The notes under the pieces were generated by a model. It was not told the origin of the DNA. It did no database searches and worked only from the letters and a program-made list of their open reading frames with translations. Both the position numbers and the translations under genes were made by a program. This document shows positions 27,255 through 36,070 of a stretch of DNA of 38,849 nucleotides, in pieces. Numbering within the stretch: the stretch's first letter is position 1; each line of letters opens with the position of its first letter. Location: positions 1-38,849 of the forward strand of contig MNEL01000045.1 in the NCBI GenBank assembly GCA_001917665.1, read 5' to 3'. The DNA is from Gemmatimonadetes bacterium 13_1_40CM_69_22. GTDB lineage: Bacteria > Gemmatimonadota > Gemmatimonadetes > Gemmatimonadales > GWC2-71-9.

Positions 27255-27596
27255 CTACAGCTTCAACCTGACGTCAATATCCACCAGTATGGCGCTCGGT
27301 GTGTTGAGGAACACCACCCGATCCGCCTCGCGGTGGATCACCATCTTCACCGGCCGGCCCTTGCCCTTGCCTCTGCCCATGTTGCCCCGCCGGTACCAGA
27401 CCACGACGTCGGGCCCGGCGTCCTCGATCCGTACCACGTCGTAGCCCTGCCTGACCAGAACCTCCCGCGTGACGACCAGCGCCCGATCGTTGGTTACCGC
27501 GTACTTCTTCGGACCCTTCCCTTGCGCGGCGGCTGCTGACGCGGTTGCGACGAGCAGGCCCACCGTGAGCAAAACAAGCGTCGCCCTGTTCGACAT
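27255..27596 (-). CDS. Small secreted basic protein of unknown function
   Basis: 113 residues from the ATG at 27596. A frame extends upstream to 27650, but the signal peptide (MSNRATLVLLTVGLLVATASA) fixes the start. The mature domain of about 85 residues has a strand-rich first part (YAVTNDRALVVTREVLVRQGYDVVRIE) and a central Gly/Lys/Arg-rich loop (RRGNMGRGKGKGRPVK), which could be exposed and nucleic-acid- or polyanion-binding. I do not recognise a family. It lies between the two Kelch lipoproteins on the opposite strand, converging on the first and divergent from the second. Confidence 0.8.
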   Translation of the reverse strand: MSNRATLVLLTVGLLVATASAAAAQGKGPKKYAVTNDRALVVTREVLVRQGYDVVRIEDAGPDVVVWYRRGNMGRGKGKGRPVKMVIHREADRVVFLNTPSAILVDIDVRLKL

Positions 27597-27863
27597 ACGC
27601 GCTCCGGCGTGTGAGTGGCTGACGGGCGCCCACCCTACTGCGAGCGGCACGACGCCGGTGTGATCGTCATCACACGCGTGCGATCGGACGCCCGAATCCG
27701 CTTTGAGCAGTCATGGCAACCGCTGGCGCCACAGGATGTTCCGGCCGGGGGTGAGGCCAGTCACGGCCGGCGCGAGAGCCGACAGGGATCATCCAGTCGA
27801 GCACCCGCTCCAGCGGGTGAGCCGCCCTAGGCATCCGTCGCGCCCTACCGATAGGAGCCGTTG
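27597..27863. other. Divergent intergenic region before Kelch lipoprotein 2
   Basis: 267 bp between the starts of the small secreted protein and Kelch lipoprotein 2. It contains the CRP-type palindrome at 27659-27674 and AGGAG at 27853-27857, six bases before the lipoprotein ATG. No coding gene or named RNA is supported. Confidence 0.5.
27659..27674. promoter_or_regulatory. Perfect CRP/FNR-type site, TGTGATCGTCATCACA
   Basis: The sequence fits TGTGA-N6-TCACA exactly and extends to a 7-bp inverted repeat with a 4-bp centre (GTGTGAT/ATCACAC). It lies 63 bp upstream of the small secreted protein start and about 190 bp upstream of Kelch lipoprotein 2. A CRP/FNR-family regulator could act on either gene; no such regulator is in the window. 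Confidence 0.55.
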
Positions 27864-30071
27864 ATGAACGCATCGCCGCAGCAGGGGCGCGCCCTCTTGT
27901 ACCTGGCCACGATCTTCGCGATCGCGAGCTGCGATCGCACCGACACGCCGGCGGCCCCGGTCCGGGGGCCGGCCCCCGCGCTGGCGGACCTGCAAGGCGC
28001 GTTCGGCTCGACCGGTGCCATGGCAGCGGCGCGCTCATCTCACGTCGCGGTGCGGCTGGACGACGGACGGGTGTTGGTCGCGGGCGGCATCAACGCCATG
28101 ACCCGGCTCGCCACAGCCGAGCTGTTCGACCCGGGGACCGGCGCCTGGTCGAGCGTCGCGAACATGAACTTCCCGCGCCTCGGCCACGCGGCCGTGCTGC
28201 TGAGGAACGGGAGCGTGCTCGTGATCGGCGGCGCTCGATTCAACAACTGCGTCGAACCTGCCGTCGGCGGCTCGGCCGAAATCTTCGATCCGGTGGCCGG
28301 CACCTGGACGCTCACCGGCCCCCTCAACGTGCCGCGCAACAGTCCGGCCGCCGTCGTCCTGCAGGACGGGCGGGTGCTCGTGGCGGGGGGCGGCGACCGC
28401 TGCGGCCACATGTGGACCTCGGCAGAGCTGTTCGACCCTACGTCCGGAACATGGACGTCCACCGGCACTCTGAGCATGGGCCGGCAAGCGCCGGCCGCCG
28501 CGCTGCTGCCGGACGGGCGTGTGTTGCTGGCTGGCGGCACGAGCGCGTATCCCTTCCCGTCACTCGCCTCGGCGGAATTGTACGATCCGGCGACCGGGAC
28601 GTGGAGCGCGACCGGGAGCATGGCTGACCAGCGCATCTGGACCTCCGAGGACGTGAGCGCCGCTGGCTTCCTGGTCGTGCTACCCGACGGCAAAGTGCTC
28701 ACCGCGGGCGGCGTGAGCCGCCCGGATAATTTTGGGGCGTCCGACACGTACTTGAAGAGCGCCGAGCTGTACGCTCCCGCCACGGGTACCTGGAGTCCGG
28801 CGGGTGACATGCTGACGCCGCGGAGCGAGCACCAGTTGACGCCGCTCACGACCGGGCAGGTGCTCGCTACCGGCGGACGCTTCAGCGGGGCTCTCCTGGA
28901 CGGTGCGGAGGTGTTCGACCCGGGAACGGGGATGTTTAGCGATGCCGGTACCATGGCGAGCGCCCGCTTCGATCACACGGCGACCCGCCTGACCGACGGG
29001 CGGGTGTTGCTCGCCGGCGGCTTGGCCATTGGGGGCCTGAGCTCGGCCGAGATCTTCGCCTTCTCGACGTCGACGAACCGCGCGCCCGTCGCTGTCGCCG
29101 GAGCAGGCGTCACCGCACTCGAGGGGGCGATCGTGTCGTTCGACGGCAGTGCCTCATCTGATCCCGACGGCGATGCTCTGACCTTCACGTGGGACTTCGG
29201 CGACGGGAGCGCGGGGGAGACCGGTCCGGCGCCGAGTCACACCTACGTGGACAACGGCAGCTACACGGTGACCCTCACGGTGTCGGACGGAAACCTGACC
29301 AACGCCGCCAGCACGGCGGCCACGATTACCAACGTCCCCCCGGCCGTCGGTCCGATCACGGCGCCGGTGGATCCGGTGGAAGTCGGCACCCCCGTTACGG
29401 CTAGCGCGACCTTTACCGATCCGGGACTGCTCGACACGCACACGGCGTCGATCGATTGGGGCGACGGCACCTCCTCGAGCGGACTCGTGAGCGAAGTGGA
29501 CGGTTCTGGATCGGTCGACGGCACCCACTCGTACCTTGTGGCGGGCGTCTACAAGGTGACGCTTACGGTCGCGGACAAGGACGGCGGGATCGGGCAAGCC
29601 GTCTTCGAGTTCGTCATCGCGTTCGACCCCATTGTGGGCTTCGTCACCGGCGGCGGCTGGATCGACTCCCCGCCGGGCGCGTACGCGGCCGACCCGACGC
29701 TCACGGGGAAGGCAAACTTCGGTTTCGTCGCCCGCTATCAGCCGGGCGCCACGGTGCCGTCCGGCCAGACCGAGTTCCGCTTCCAGGTGGCCGGGTTGAA
29801 TTTCCACAGCACCGTGTACGACTGGCTCGTGGTCTCGGGTACCCGGGCGCAGTTCAAGGGGTCGGGCACGGTGAATGGGAGCGATGGCTTCCGGTTCATG
29901 ATCTCGGCCGTAGACGGGGACCTGAACGCAGGCCGCCCCACCGACGGGTTCCGGATCAGGATCTGGGACGAGACGTCGGGTGGCGTGATCTACGACAACC
30001 AGATGGACGCCTCGGATCGCAGCTCGGCGACCACGGCGCTGGGCGGGGGGAGTATCGTGATTCACCGGTAG
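27864..30071 (+). CDS. Kelch-propeller/PKD lipoprotein 2
   Basis: 735 residues from the ATG at 27864 (AGGAG six bases upstream). The lipoprotein signal ends in AIASC (Cys23, Asp at +2, as in its paralogue). Seven Kelch-type repeats follow (about 50-400), highly similar to those of lipoprotein 1 down to shared features such as GGDRCG and the SEHQ blade. Then come a PKD-like Ig domain (FDGSASSDPDGDALTFTWDF), a second Ig-like domain (SIDWGDGTSS) and a C-terminal module (about 590-735) with GGGWIDSPPGAYAADPTL and RIRIWDETSGGVIYDNQ. That module recurs in other PKD/surface proteins. Likely exposed or periplasmic; ligand unknown. Confidence 0.93.
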   Translation: MNASPQQGRALLYLATIFAIASCDRTDTPAAPVRGPAPALADLQGAFGSTGAMAAARSSHVAVRLDDGRVLVAGGINAMTRLATAELFDPGTGAWSSVANMNFPRLGHAAVLLRNGSVLVIGGARFNNCVEPAVGGSAEIFDPVAGTWTLTGPLNVPRNSPAAVVLQDGRVLVAGGGDRCGHMWTSAELFDPTSGTWTSTGTLSMGRQAPAAALLPDGRVLLAGGTSAYPFPSLASAELYDPATGTWSATGSMADQRIWTSEDVSAAGFLVVLPDGKVLTAGGVSRPDNFGASDTYLKSAELYAPATGTWSPAGDMLTPRSEHQLTPLTTGQVLATGGRFSGALLDGAEVFDPGTGMFSDAGTMASARFDHTATRLTDGRVLLAGGLAIGGLSSAEIFAFSTSTNRAPVAVAGAGVTALEGAIVSFDGSASSDPDGDALTFTWDFGDGSAGETGPAPSHTYVDNGSYTVTLTVSDGNLTNAASTAATITNVPPAVGPITAPVDPVEVGTPVTASATFTDPGLLDTHTASIDWGDGTSSSGLVSEVDGSGSVDGTHSYLVAGVYKVTLTVADKDGGIGQAVFEFVIAFDPIVGFVTGGGWIDSPPGAYAADPTLTGKANFGFVARYQPGATVPSGQTEFRFQVAGLNFHSTVYDWLVVSGTRAQFKGSGTVNGSDGFRFMISAVDGDLNAGRPTDGFRIRIWDETSGGVIYDNQMDASDRSSATTALGGGSIVIHR

Positions 30072-30090
30072 GCGGCGAGCCGCTCGATTC

Positions 30091-30130
30091 GTGCCGGCCG
30101 TCGGGCTCAGGGGCCCGGCGGCCGGCACGT
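30091..30130. terminator. Strong bidirectional terminator after Kelch lipoprotein 2
   Basis: Fifteen-pair stem (30091-30105 with 30114-30128, one G-U pair), 8-nt loop, then GTCTACTTC. It sits 19 bp after the lipoprotein stop and right next to the convergent acyl-CoA dehydrogenase stop at 30131. Its arms share CCGGCCG-CGG sequence with the terminator of lipoprotein 1. Confidence 0.75.
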
Positions 30131-31291
<1,161 letters not shown>

Positions 31292-31303
31292 GATTGAGCC
31301 AAT

Positions 31304-31711
31304 CTAGCTGCGATCCTTCAGCCGGCGAACGAATTTGAGCCCCGACCACACGTCGTCGACCGCGGCGACCTTGACGTCCACCAGCCCGTGGGCCAGGCCG
31401 ATCGCCCGGATGACGTCCTCGGAAAGGTCGGTCGCCACGCCGGACGATTGCTTGGGCCAAGAGATCCACAGCATCCCGGCGGGGGTGAGCGCGCGCGCGA
31501 GCGCGGCAAACTCGCCCTCGAGCTCGCGTTTCTCGCGCGCGAAAAACTGCACGAAATCGAGCCGTCCGGTCGCCGCCGGCCGCCGGCTGACGCGCGCGGG
31601 CAACTTGCCCAGCGTGCGATCGTACCCTTTCGGCGGGTTCAGAATCGCGATCGTGGCGCCGGACTTGATGCCGAGTTTGGCCACCAATGGTTTCCCCGAG
31701 TAGCCCGCCAC
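31304..31711 (-). CDS. DUF3052-family protein
   Basis: 135 residues from a GTG at 31711. The block MAGYSGKPLVAKLGIKSGAT matches the start of the DUF3052 family, and the rest (LDFVQFF, LWISWPKQSSG, SGLKFVRR) fits it. DUF3052 proteins are small cytoplasmic proteins of unknown function. The GTG touches the first base of a 10-bp tandem repeat array, so the usual ribosome site is replaced by repeat sequence (GGCGGTCGAG). Translation may therefore rely on the array or on coupling with the upstream gene. Confidence 0.85.
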   Translation of the reverse strand: MAGYSGKPLVAKLGIKSGATIAILNPPKGYDRTLGKLPARVSRRPAATGRLDFVQFFAREKRELEGEFAALARALTPAGMLWISWPKQSSGVATDLSEDVIRAIGLAHGLVDVKVAAVDDVWSGLKFVRRLKDRS

Positions 31712-31751
31712 CTCGACCGCCCTCGACCGCCCGCTACCGCCCTCGACCGCC
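31711..31751. repeat. Four tandem copies of the 10-bp unit CCTCGACCGC, family C
   Basis: Units at 31711, 31721 and 31741 are identical; the one at 31731 reads CCGCTACCGC. The array fills the gap between the dehydrogenase stop (31734-31736, inside the variant unit) and the DUF3052 start (31711). On the coding strand it reads GGCGGTCGAG, as at 19997-20026. Confidence 0.85.
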
Positions 31752-33017
31752 TTTATACATCACCCGCCAGATCCTCCCCGCCGCGTCGTCGGTGACGTAC
31801 AGCGAACCGTCGGGTCCCTGCGCCAGTCCCACCGGGCGGTGCTGCGGGCCGGCGCCGTTCTCATGCCAGAAGCCGTCGGCAAACGTTTGATAGGTCCCCA
31901 CCGGCTTGCCGTCCTTGAACGGCACGAACACGACGCGATACCCTGCTTGCGGCAGCGGAGCCCGGTTCCAGGAGCCGTGAAACGCGATGAACGCGCCGCC
32001 GGAGTAGGCGGCGGGGAACTGCGAGCCCGTGTAGAACGCCAGGCCATCCGGCGCCCAATGGCCCGGGAACGCGACCGCCGGCTCCTTCTTCTGCGCGCAC
32101 CGCCCCACCTCCTTCCCGTCGCCGCCGTACTCCGGCGCGAGCACGAGGTGCCCGAGCTCCAGGTCGTGATAGCAATACGGCCAGCCGAAGTCATCGCCCT
32201 GGTTCACTCGCAGCAGCTCCTCCGACGGCTTTTCGGCGCTCTGCTCGGCGGTGAAAAGCTTGGGCCAGTTCTGAAACAGCTGGTCGCGGCCGTGCTGGGT
32301 GGACCACAGCTGGCCGTCCGGCGCCACCACCATCCCCACGGCGTTGCGAATCCCGGTGGCGTAATGCGTCCCGCTCTCCTCGGTCTGGTCCTGCTTATTC
32401 GCGTCGAAGCGCCAGATCCCCGCCCGCGTGGCGAGCTCGGGGCAGGGGTCCTTGCCCGGCGACTCGTTCGAGCGATCGGTGACCTGACACACATTCGAGG
32501 GCGAGCCGACGTTGACGAACAACGTCTTGCCGTCGGCGGAGAGCGCCAGATTCCGCGCGTTGTGCCCACCCCCGGGAAGGTCCTTGACGATCACGCTCGG
32601 CTCGCCCACCGGCTTGAGCCGTCCGACCGGGAGCACGAACCGATACACCGTGGTGGCGGTGCTGAAGTACAGCGCGCCCTTGCTCAACAGGATGCCCGTG
32701 CCGCCCGCGGTGCCGGCGGTCTCCCGCACGTCGGCCTTCCCGTCGCCGCTCGTGTCGCGCAGAGCGAGGACGCCGCCTTTCGCTCCCGCACCGCGCCCGT
32801 CCTCGAGCGCGACGAAGATGTCGTCGTTGGGCGCGACGGCGAGGTGTCGCGCGCGGCCGACCTGGTCGGCGACGACGACGGCGCAGAATCCCTCGGGGAG
32901 CGAGATGCCCCCGTTGTCGGGATCGCAGGCGGGTGAGGCGTCGGACGGTCGGACAGTCGGACTGACGGACAGGAACAGCGCTGCAACGCCAGCTGCGGTG
33001 ATCGCTTTCGGCGTCAT
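31734..33017 (-). CDS. L-sorbosone dehydrogenase / PQQ-type sugar dehydrogenase-like beta-propeller, exported
   Basis: 427 residues from the ATG at 33017, which overlaps the SPFH stop (ATGA). A signal peptide covers about residues 1-28. The mature part resembles soluble glucose/sorbosone dehydrogenase propellers: GGGHNARNLALSADGKTLFVN, the family block GIRNAVGMVVAPDGQLWSTQ, NQGDDFGWPYCYHD and FHGSWNRAPLPQ. Cofactor use (PQQ) and substrate are inferred from the family only. The last residues (GGRGR) and the stop come from a 10-bp repeat array, and the signal peptide contains a second, 8-bp repeat. Confidence 0.87.
   Translation of the reverse strand: MTPKAITAAGVAALFLSVSPTVRPSDASPACDPDNGGISLPEGFCAVVVADQVGRARHLAVAPNDDIFVALEDGRGAGAKGGVLALRDTSGDGKADVRETAGTAGGTGILLSKGALYFSTATTVYRFVLPVGRLKPVGEPSVIVKDLPGGGHNARNLALSADGKTLFVNVGSPSNVCQVTDRSNESPGKDPCPELATRAGIWRFDANKQDQTEESGTHYATGIRNAVGMVVAPDGQLWSTQHGRDQLFQNWPKLFTAEQSAEKPSEELLRVNQGDDFGWPYCYHDLELGHLVLAPEYGGDGKEVGRCAQKKEPAVAFPGHWAPDGLAFYTGSQFPAAYSGGAFIAFHGSWNRAPLPQAGYRVVFVPFKDGKPVGTYQTFADGFWHENGAGPQHRPVGLAQGPDGSLYVTDDAAGRIWRVMYKGGRGR
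32940..32971. repeat. Four tandem copies of an 8-bp unit (GTCGGACN) in signal-peptide codons
   Basis: GTCGGACG, GTCGGACA, GTCGGACT and GACGGACA follow one another. On the gene strand they encode the end of the signal peptide (SVSPTVRPSDA). The unit length is not a multiple of three, so gain or loss of a unit would shift the reading frame. Confidence 0.8.
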
Positions 33018-34024
33018 CCCTTTTTCTCCTGTGTGGTGCCCGCGAGCATCTCTCGGATTCCTCCGAGCGACGAGAGCACACCCGTCGCCTCGTACGGCAG
33101 GTAGATGACCTTGTTGCTCTGCGGGCTCGTGACCATGTCCTTGAGCGCCTCGATGTAGCGGATCGCGATCAGGTACCGCGCCGGGTCTCCCCCGGTTCCC
33201 TTGATGGCGCTCGTAATCCGCTCGATCGCCTGGGCTTCCGCTTCGGCGACTTTCAGGCGGGCATTGGCCTCGGCCTCGGCCGCGAGGATCTTCGCCTGTT
33301 TCTGGCCCTCCGCCTGGTTGATCTCCGACTGCCGGATGCCTTCGGCCTGGAGGATGCGCGACTGCTTCTCCGCCTCGGCGGTGAGGATCGCGGCGCGCCG
33401 GTCGCGCTCGGCGCGCATCTGCTTCTCCATGGCGTCGCGGATGTCGCGCGGCGGGTTGATGTCCTTGAGCTCGACCCGGCTGACCTTCGCGCCCCACTTG
33501 TGCGTCGCCTCGTCCAGGATCTCGCGCAGCTTGGCGTTGATGGTGTCACGCGAGGAGAGCACGTGGTCCAGCTCCATCTCGCCGATCACGTTCCGCAGCG
33601 TGGTCTGCGTCAGCTTCTCGATCGCGTCCGGCAGGTTGGCGATCTCGTAGGTCGCGCGGACGGGGTCGGTGATCTGGGAGTAGATCAGCGCGTCGATCTC
33701 CACGACCACGTTGTCTTTCGTGATCACGTTTTGGCGCGGGAACACGTACACCGTCTCGCGCAGGTCGATCTTGTCGGTGCGGAAATGGCGCGCGAACGAG
33801 TCCCCCGCCGGCGTGACGATCACCTGGTGCCAGTCGATCGCCCGTGGCTTGTCGATGAGCGGAATGATCAAGTTGACGCCGGAGGACAGGGTGCGGTGGT
33901 ACTTGCCCAGCCGCTCGATGATCATCGTCTGGGCCTGCTGGACGATGCGGATCCCCTTGGCGACGATCGAGATCGCGAGCAGCGCGATCGCCGCCGGGAC
34001 GATGAGCGAGCCGATGTTGTCCAT
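33014..34024 (-). CDS. SPFH/band 7 stomatin-like membrane protein (paraslipin/QmcA type)
   Basis: 336 residues: one N-terminal membrane anchor (IVPAAIALLAISIVAKG), then the SPFH domain (QTMIIERLGKYHRTLSSGVN through RNVIGEMELDHVLSSRDTIN) and a coiled-coil region with RRAAILTAEAEKQSRILQAE. The end is short and without a protease. Such proteins form oligomeric membrane rings or microdomains and are often encoded beside NfeD. The NfeD gene ends just 1 bp before this start, supporting a paired function. The next gene overlaps by ATGA. Confidence 0.95.
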   Translation of the reverse strand: MDNIGSLIVPAAIALLAISIVAKGIRIVQQAQTMIIERLGKYHRTLSSGVNLIIPLIDKPRAIDWHQVIVTPAGDSFARHFRTDKIDLRETVYVFPRQNVITKDNVVVEIDALIYSQITDPVRATYEIANLPDAIEKLTQTTLRNVIGEMELDHVLSSRDTINAKLREILDEATHKWGAKVSRVELKDINPPRDIRDAMEKQMRAERDRRAAILTAEAEKQSRILQAEGIRQSEINQAEGQKQAKILAAEAEANARLKVAEAEAQAIERITSAIKGTGGDPARYLIAIRYIEALKDMVTSPQSNKVIYLPYEATGVLSSLGGIREMLAGTTQEKKG

Positions 34025-34025
34025 C

Positions 34026-34463
34026 TCAGGTCTCCTTGTCCACGTACAGCGTCGTGCCTTCGACCCTTACCACCATCACGCGCGTGCCTGGCTCGAGCAC
34101 CGTGTCCATGAGCGACGTGCCGCGCCAGTCCTCCCCCTCCACCACGACCCGGCCCCGGCCGGTGGCGGGGTCGATCCGCTCGGAGACGACGCCCACCCGC
34201 CCCACCAGGGCGTCCACGTTGGTCTTGATCTCGTGCGAGGGGGGGTGGATGTGCCGGAGCAGGAAGGGACGGACGCCGACCAGCGAGAGCAACGTCCCGG
34301 CTGCGAAGCTCAGGACCGGTGCCAGGAACCCCGGCACCACGAGCGAGACGACGCCCGCCAGCACACACCCCACCGCCACGCTCAGCAGCCAGAACCCCGG
34401 CGCCAGCATCTCGGCGACGAACAGGAGCAGCGCGGCGACGAGCCAGACTTGCCATTCGTGCAC
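34026..34463 (-). CDS. NfeD-family membrane protein
   Basis: 145 residues from a GTG at 34463 (HEWQVWLVAALLLFVAEM). The upstream open frame has no membrane or family sequence. Three or so membrane segments in the first 75 residues are followed by a soluble OB-fold-like domain (VGRVGVVSERIDPATGRGRVVV, ending VEGTTLYVD), the layout of short NfeD proteins that partner stomatin-like proteins. There is no N-terminal protease domain, so this is the short (NfeD1b) class. It is the first gene of a five-gene minus-strand run. Confidence 0.88.
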   Translation of the reverse strand: MHEWQVWLVAALLLFVAEMLAPGFWLLSVAVGCVLAGVVSLVVPGFLAPVLSFAAGTLLSLVGVRPFLLRHIHPPSHEIKTNVDALVGRVGVVSERIDPATGRGRVVVEGEDWRGTSLMDTVLEPGTRVMVVRVEGTTLYVDKET

Positions 34464-34500
34464 GGTGCTGGAAATTACCGCGCCGGCGGCGCGCCAGCGA

Positions 34501-34547
34501 CCCGCAACCTTTGCGGGGTCCGGGCAATCCAACACCCCGGGTTGTTG
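34501..34547. promoter_or_regulatory. Two palindromes in the NfeD/DUF4097 divergent region
   Basis: CCCGCAACCTTTGCGGG (34501-34517) has perfect 7-bp arms and a 3-nt centre. CAACACCCCGGGTTGTTG (34530-34547) is symmetric in 8 of 9 pairs. They lie in the 142-bp gap between divergent starts and are candidate operators or promoter-associated hairpins. The first could equally be an RNA stem. Confidence 0.35.
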
Positions 34548-34605
34548 CGCCCGAAACGTCTTCTCACCCCGGCCGTACGATCCCTCATCGCCGCAGGAGG
34601 CTTCC

Positions 34606-35691
34606 ATGCAGGCATCCAGGCTGGCCCTTCCCGCGATCGCGCTCGGCGTGCTGCTGGCGGGCCCCCGTCCCGCCGTCCCCCAGCAACCCGAGCGGCATAC
34701 CATCGCCGGCGGCAACATCGCGATCTACAATCTGGTCGGCGTGATGCGGGTCGAGGGGGGATCCGGTTCCGGGGTCGTCGTAGAGCTCACCCGGGGCGGG
34801 CGCGACGCGGCAAAGCTCCGCGTCGACACGGGTCCGGTGCGCGGCCGCGAGACGCTGCGCGTGATCTATCCCGATGACGACATCGTGTATCATGACCTCG
34901 ACTTCGACGGGAACACCACGCTCGACGTGGCTGACGACGGCACCTTCAACGACCGCGACCGCGAGGCACACCGCATGATGGGCGCGGGCCATCGGGTGCG
35001 GATCTCCGGCTCCGGGCGCGGGCTGGACGCCCACGCCGACCTGCGGGTCGCGCTGCCGGTAGGGAAGCGGGTGGCCGTCTACCTCGCGGTGGGGCGCGTG
35101 TTCGTGTCGAACGTCGACGGGGACCTGCAAGTGGAAGTCTCGGCCGCGAACGTGACGGTCGATCACACCAAGGGCTCGCTCCACGTCGATACGGGATCGG
35201 GGGACGTGAAGGTCGGCGACGCCGAGGGGGACGTGAGCCTCGACACCGGCTCGGGCAACGTGATCGTGACCGGGGCGCGCGGCCGGCAGCTGAAGCTCGA
35301 CACCGGGTCGGGGGACGTCAGCGCCGAGCGGGTGGAGGTGGACGTGCTCAAGGTGGACACGGGCTCAGGGAACGTGACCGCCTCGGGGGTCAAGGCACCC
35401 GACGCGAACATCGACACCGGGAGCGGCGACGTGCGCCTGGAGCTGCTCGCCGATACCGAATCGCTGTACGTCGACACCGGCTCGGGCGACGTCACCATCG
35501 AGGTGCCGCCGCAGTTCGGGGCGCACGTCGACATCGAGACGGGGAGCGGCGGCATCGAGCTGCGCGGCGTCTCGATCCGGACGACGCGGCTCGAGCGGGA
35601 TCACATCGTGGGGGAGATCGGGGACGGGAAGGGGCGCGTGAAGATCGAGACCGGCTCCGGAGGCGTTACATTGCAACGCCATGGCCAGTGA
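34606..35691 (+). CDS. DUF4097-type repeat beta-strand protein, exported
   Basis: 361 residues from an ATG at 34606, preceded by a perfect AGGAGG. The N-terminal signal peptide (MQASRLALPAIALGVLLAG) precedes a domain of about 120 residues, then a repeat region (about 185-360). Its unit is [D/E]TGSG[D/N/G]V at roughly 20-residue intervals, eight copies in all. Each copy probably forms a turn of a right-handed parallel beta-helix or stacked strands, typical of the DUF4097/DUF4098 ("adhesin-like") family. Location is likely periplasmic or surface. Its final codons overlap the start of the S4 gene by 11 bp. Confidence 0.87.
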   Translation: MQASRLALPAIALGVLLAGPRPAVPQQPERHTIAGGNIAIYNLVGVMRVEGGSGSGVVVELTRGGRDAAKLRVDTGPVRGRETLRVIYPDDDIVYHDLDFDGNTTLDVADDGTFNDRDREAHRMMGAGHRVRISGSGRGLDAHADLRVALPVGKRVAVYLAVGRVFVSNVDGDLQVEVSAANVTVDHTKGSLHVDTGSGDVKVGDAEGDVSLDTGSGNVIVTGARGRQLKLDTGSGDVSAERVEVDVLKVDTGSGNVTASGVKAPDANIDTGSGDVRLELLADTESLYVDTGSGDVTIEVPPQFGAHVDIETGSGGIELRGVSIRTTRLERDHIVGEIGDGKGRVKIETGSGGVTLQRHGQ

Positions 35692-36064
35692 CACGGCTCG
35701 CCTCGACACCTGGCTCTGGGCCGCGCGCTTCTTCAAGACGCGAGCGCAGGCAGCGGCAGCCATCGACGGCGGCAAGGTCGACGTAAACGGGGCGCGCGCC
35801 AAGCGCGCGAAGCGGGTGGCCCCCGGTGACGAGCTGCGCATCCGCAAGAGCCCGTTCGAATACCGCGTCACCGTGCGCGGCCTCGCCGAGCAGCGCGGGC
35901 CGCCGCGCCTTGCCGCTGCCCTGTACGACGAAGCGCCGGAGGGGAAGCGGCTGCGCGAGCGGCTCGCCGAGCAGCTCAAGCTGGCGCCGTCCCTGCGCTA
36001 TGAAGGCAAAGGCAGGCCCACCAAGAAGGACCGCCGCGAGATCGAGAAGCTCAGGGGCGGGTGA
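35681..36064 (+). CDS. S4-domain RNA-binding protein, Hsp15-like
   Basis: 127 residues. The S4 motif RLDTWLWAARFFKTRAQAAA followed by GGKVDVNGARAKRAKRV and DELRIRKSPFEYRVTV matches Hsp15-type proteins, which bind 50S ribosomal subunits carrying nascent chains and help to recycle them. A basic tail (GKGRPTKKDRREIEKLRGG) is as in the family. The start overlaps the DUF4097 gene by 11 bp, so the two are likely coupled even though their products act in different compartments. It converges on DinB with only 6 bp between the stops. Confidence 0.93.
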   Translation: MASDTARLDTWLWAARFFKTRAQAAAAIDGGKVDVNGARAKRAKRVAPGDELRIRKSPFEYRVTVRGLAEQRGPPRLAAALYDEAPEGKRLRERLAEQLKLAPSLRYEGKGRPTKKDRREIEKLRGG

Positions 36065-36070
36065 GTCGCC

